From contig OX365929.1 of the NCBI GenBank assembly GCA_947243795.1, forward strand, positions 310,001 through 374,000: 64,000 nucleotides of DNA. Reading direction: 5' to 3'. The notes beneath the pieces were generated by a model. That model saw only the letters and a list, made by a program, of their open reading frames with translations, did no database searches and was not told the origin of the DNA. Below, piece after piece: positions 63,740-64,000 of this stretch. Made by a program: the position numbers and the translations under genes. The first letter of the stretch is position 1. Every line of letters starts with the position of its first letter. The DNA is from Saccharomyces uvarum (lineage: Eukaryota > Ascomycota > Saccharomycetes > Saccharomycetales > Saccharomycetaceae).

Positions 63740-64000
<261 letters not shown>

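Overview
The window is nuclear DNA of a budding yeast of the genus Saccharomyces. Single-exon genes fill both strands. The one intron seen has a TACTAAC branch point. The gene order, recalled from memory, matches the right arm of S. cerevisiae chromosome IV from KCS1 (YDR017C) to TPI1 (YDR050C). Compared with remembered S288c proteins, many are near full length but visibly divergent: Gcv1 is roughly 88% identical over its first 150 residues, and Aro3 is about 95% identical. There is one ENA sodium pump instead of the S288c tandem array. This points to a sibling species (mikatae, kudriavzevii, arboricola, jurei or uvarum level) rather than a laboratory S. cerevisiae. The species cannot be fixed by eye.

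Layout: 1-8 kb carries the KCS1 5' part, a PlsC-type acyltransferase, GCV1, DAS2, FAL1, ATG31 and tRNA-Val(UAC). 8-24 kb carries SES1, intron-containing RPS11A, NSI1, VPS54, REG1, RAD28, MIX14 and PST2. A 3.4 kb gene-free stretch follows, then MRH1, LYS14 and tRNA-Leu(UAA). 32.5-36.9 kb, between tRNA-Leu and tRNA-Gln(UUG), is an accessory island. It holds a decayed alpha-glucoside (MAL-type) transporter relic, a perfect 17-bp-arm hairpin, an intact 346-residue phytanoyl-CoA-dioxygenase-family gene, and LTR fossils. After it come a 52-residue CYSTM-type gene, ARO3, EHD3, KRS1, one ENA gene, RSM10, a YDR042C homologue, snoRNA snR47 and NRG1. A 3.15 kb gene-free stretch leads to HEM13, RPC11, BAP3, HEM12, VMS1 and the 3' end of TPI1.

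Functionally this is mostly core housekeeping: two aminoacyl-tRNA synthetases, rRNA and ribosome factors (FAL1, RPS11A, NSI1, snR47), mitochondrial proteins (GCV1, EHD3, MIX14, RSM10), two heme biosynthesis steps close together (HEM13, HEM12), glucose-repression regulators (REG1, NRG1) and amino acid metabolism (LYS14, ARO3, BAP3). Recognisable control sites include Rox1-type sites before HEM13, Yap1-type sites before PST2, a Rap1-type site before RPS11A, Gcn4/Bas1-type sites before GCV1 and LYS14, and a CGGC inverted repeat before BAP3. The most unusual item is the dioxygenase gene in the tRNA-bounded island. I do not recall a counterpart at this place in the S. cerevisiae reference, and its predicted iron-binding motif reads H-x-E instead of H-x-D.
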